A DNA stretch of 64,000 bases from an uncultured Clostridia bacterium (GTDB taxonomy: Bacteria > Bacillota > Clostridia > TANB77 > CAG-508), in NCBI GenBank assembly GCA_934130435.1, contig CAKOYB010000003.1:95507-159506 (forward strand), given 5' to 3'. The notes beneath the pieces are model-generated. The model was given only the letters and a program-made list of their open reading frames with translations. It did not search any database and had not been told where the DNA came from. Shown in pieces: positions 63,241 to 64,000 of this stretch. The position numbers and the translations under genes are program-made. The stretch's first letter is position 1. Every line of letters begins with the position of its first letter.

Positions 63241-64000
63241 CTAGTCCCTCATTAATAATTTTTCTATTTTTTCTTTTTCGGTATTTATATCATATCCTGC
63301 CAATTTTATTTTTTCATAATTATCGCATCTTTCAAATTTATCCTTTAAAATAATTTCTGCCCATTCTTTTGCCTGTGTTTCTAATGATATAAAGTTTATA
63401 TTATCGCCTATTTGGGTTTCTTTTGAAATTGTATCTGATGCAAATATAGGTATTCCATTTGCTTGTGCTTCCACTAAAACTAATGATAATCCTTCAAATA
63501 ATGACGGAAAAATAATTGCATCCATTGCTTGGAATATTTTTTCTACGTCTCCTCTTGCCCCTAGTAATTCTACGCTTCTTTCTAATTTTAATTGATTGAT
63601 TTTACTTAATATTTTTTCTTTATCATCCCCATCACCTATTAAAATTAATTTACTATCAGGTTTTATTTTATGGATTTCATTAAATATTTCTAGTAAGAAT
63701 ATTTGATTTTTCTGAAAATGAAATCTTCCTATATGACCAAATACAAGATTATCTTCTAGATTCATTTTTTCTATATATTGTTTTCTTATTTCTTCACTAT
63801 ATTTATATTTATTACAGTCTATAGCATTATTGATTTGAACTATATTATTTTTTCTCATAATTTCTTTATTAAAAAACCATTTATTTGCATCATTAGAACA
63901 TGTCCAAAAATCTGTTGCATATATTTTTAACATTTTACGATTTATAATATGCAACATTTTCCTTAATTTTGAATCCATATTTTGTGAATTATGACAATGT
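63241..64000 (-). CDS. Glycosyltransferase family 4 (GT-B), C-terminal part; runs off window
   Basis: The frame is open to the window edge, so the start is outside; about 252 residues are visible, beginning HCHNSQ. The C-terminal GT-B domain is intact with GHIGRFHFQKNQIFLL, LIGDGDDKEKI and the donor-binding E-x7-E block (FPSLFEGLSLVLVEAQ). It adds a sugar from a nucleotide donor to the growing repeat unit. Confidence 0.9.
   Translation of the reverse strand, partial: HCHNSQNMDSKLRKMLHIINRKMLKIYATDFWTCSNDANKWFFNKEIMRKNNIVQINNAIDCNKYKYSEEIRKQYIEKMNLEDNLVFGHIGRFHFQKNQIFLLEIFNEIHKIKPDSKLILIGDGDDKEKILSKINQLKLERSVELLGARGDVEKIFQAMDAIIFPSLFEGLSLVLVEAQANGIPIFASDTISKETQIGDNINFISLETQAKEWAEIILKDKFERCDNYEKIKLAGYDINTEKEKIEKLLMRD

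Noticed and set aside
1..64000. T-box or other riboswitches in front of glyS, lysS and cysS
   Set aside because: I looked for the conserved T-box antiterminator sequence and found none; these genes have short gaps to their upstream neighbours.
1..64000. CRISPR array, rRNA operon or intact insertion sequence
   Set aside because: No regularly spaced repeats, no rRNA sequence and no transposase or integrase frame was seen.

Overview
The window is AT-rich chromosomal DNA from an endospore-forming, Gram-positive anaerobe of the Clostridia type, most likely an uncultured gut lineage. This rests on single-subunit glycyl-tRNA synthetase, dipicolinate synthase subunit A, the cortex-lytic enzyme SleB, formate-tetrahydrofolate ligase, ClpE, an Asp23/AmaP envelope-stress set, sortase-type (S/N)PKTGD surface proteins and a dockerin-bearing wall hydrolase. 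AGA dominates the arginine codons. Nearly all genes are on the minus strand.

Layout: 0-4.4 kb pyrophosphatase, glyS, uppP, dpaA. 4.4-9 kb a TPR membrane protein, a surface cadherin-like protein, a dockerin wall hydrolase and a small sporulation-type membrane protein. 9-22.2 kb a U32 protein, a KAP ATPase-comF-recD2 operon, an acyl-CoA ligase, a phosphoesterase, tsaD and an M50 protease. 22.3-27.2 kb two sortase-anchored surface proteins, one carrying a strikingly ubiquitin-like domain, then a SUKH-domain protein. 27.4-29.6 kb a scarred mobile-element remnant with parA, a truncated parB and a nucleotidyltransferase-like gene. 29.7-42.2 kb housekeeping genes (lysS, ftsH, cysS, class A PBP, pgsA, clpE, tRNA-Trp). 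42.2-52.5 kb an M23 peptidase, efp, an M24 peptidase, a prepilin peptidase, sleB, fhs, xseA/B, nusB and the asp23-amaP operon. 52.6-64 kb a surface-polysaccharide locus (PAP2, VanZ, glf, acyltransferases, flippase, radical SAM, pyruvyl transferase, glycosyltransferases) that runs off the window.

The main discovery: five genes (glyS, dpaA, parA, an M23 peptidase and fhs) are each split by one extra C, and at each split the zero-frame codon is CGG. Skipping that C turns CGGN into GGN and restores a conserved glycine and the rest of the protein. I checked every CGG/CCG triplet against the gene frames by eye and found no other in-frame CGG in roughly 18,000 codons. Out-of-frame CGG is common and harmless. 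The simplest reading is that CGG has lost its arginine tRNA here and now acts as a +1 frameshift signal, or CGGN as a four-base glycine codon. Indispensable genes (glyS, fhs) depend on it, so five random pseudogenes or random assembly errors are unlikely explanations.

Other points of note are the ubiquitin-like surface protein, a clean junction where parB and an Asn-rich gene cut each other off, a terminator arm that contains the sleB ribosome binding site, and a possible small RNA at 26.0-26.25 kb.
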